DNA of 64,000 nucleotides from Prosthecobacter fusiformis (GTDB lineage: Bacteria > Verrucomicrobiota > Verrucomicrobiia > Verrucomicrobiales > Verrucomicrobiaceae): NCBI RefSeq assembly GCF_004364345.1, contig NZ_SOCA01000009.1, positions 124,001-188,000 of the forward strand, given 5' to 3'. The position numbers and the translations under genes are program-made. The stretch's first letter is position 1. The number at the start of each line of letters is the position of its first letter. The notes below the pieces were generated by a model. The model was not told the origin of the DNA. It saw only the letters and a program-made list of their open reading frames with translations, and did not search any database. Below, one piece after another: positions 63,775 through 64,000 of this stretch.

Positions 63775-64000
63775 ATGATATTACCAAGATTCAGGGCTCT
63801 GCTTTCCACTCTGATGCTGGCTCCGGTCATGATGGCTTCAGCCCAGGACGGCACGGCTCCGACCGTAACGGACAAGCCTGAAGAAGCCGTCGGCAAATGT
63901 CCCGTCATGGGCACGCCAGCGGGTCCCATGAGACACACCGCAGCAGGAGGCATGACCAATAGCGACTGGTGGCCGGAGCAACTGAATCTCAAGATTTTGC
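63775..64000 (+). CDS. katG: Exported catalase-peroxidase (KatG), 3' truncated
   Basis: The open frame runs off the window end. It starts MILPRFRALLSTLMLAP, a signal peptide with cleavage near ASAQ|DG, then reads EAVGKCPVMGTPAGPMRH and MTNSDWWPEQLNLKIL, the typical KatG N-terminus (CPVMG and DWWPNQLNL). Bifunctional catalase-peroxidase removes hydrogen peroxide. Export is unusual for KatG, most of which are cytoplasmic, and resembles KatP of enterobacteria. Divergent from a LysR regulator. Confidence 0.9.
   Translation, partial: MILPRFRALLSTLMLAPVMMASAQDGTAPTVTDKPEEAVGKCPVMGTPAGPMRHTAAGGMTNSDWWPEQLNLKIL

Overview
The window looks like a chromosomal segment of a heterotrophic Verrucomicrobiota bacterium, probably Verrucomicrobiaceae/Prosthecobacter-like. 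That placement is inferred from gene content: two secreted sulfatases, a Tat-exported Gfo/Idh/MocA oxidoreductase, a sialate O-acetylesterase, giant secreted WD40 and Ig-like proteins, an agmatine deiminase/N-carbamoylputrescine amidase pair, and weak or absent Shine-Dalgarno sites. No rRNA gene is present to confirm it. Most of the window is ordinary chromosome; no phage, IS element or CRISPR array was seen.

Layout. 1-16.2 kb holds housekeeping genes (ruvA, pdhA, mnmG, msrA, mscL, aroC, rnc, tRNA-His, an infA with a long N-terminal tail) mixed with secreted and membrane proteins and a frameshifted Uma2 nuclease. 16.2-22.8 kb is a SUF iron-sulfur assembly cluster on the minus strand: a Fur-family regulator, sufC, a YcxB-like gene, sufB, a small membrane protein, then sufD. 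A Phd/PIN toxin-antitoxin pair sits on the opposite strand between sufB and sufD, and a Fur-box-like operator abuts the regulator gene. 22.8-33 kb has a hairpin-rich intergenic region, esterases, an HtrA protease/WD40 protein/cupin operon, an L,D-transpeptidase and a HAD phosphatase.

33.1-43.8 kb is the most interesting part. A tight plus-strand operon encodes a DUF3570 outer-membrane protein, an ApbE flavin transferase, a TlpA-like thioredoxin, a DUF4266 lipoprotein ending in GCGCN, and a 985-residue Ig-like protein. Both the DUF3570 protein (DAISGAS) and the Ig-like protein (DSVAGAT) carry motifs resembling ApbE flavinylation sites. The operon is therefore a candidate extracytoplasmic flavin-based redox system with unusual acceptor proteins. 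Directly downstream lies a second tight operon: a YceI-like lipid-binding protein, a type III polyketide synthase, and one polypeptide fusing an isoprenylcysteine-methyltransferase-like membrane domain to an FAD monooxygenase. It resembles the Streptomyces srsABC phenolic-lipid pathway with SrsB and SrsC fused.

43.8-64 kb carries polyamine genes (aguB-aguA), a ComEA-like protein, an AIM24-like protein, a purine permease, a sulfatase, a DUF4892-OmpA protein, a LamG-protein remnant, a HEPN-like two-gene module, a diheme cytochrome c, pyrC, a DUF899 protein with a CPxC membrane protein, a TPR/winged-helix regulator, and a LysR regulator divergent from the start of a katG encoding an exported catalase-peroxidase, cut by the window end. 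Family calls come from reading translated sequences and from memory of the families; no database search was run.
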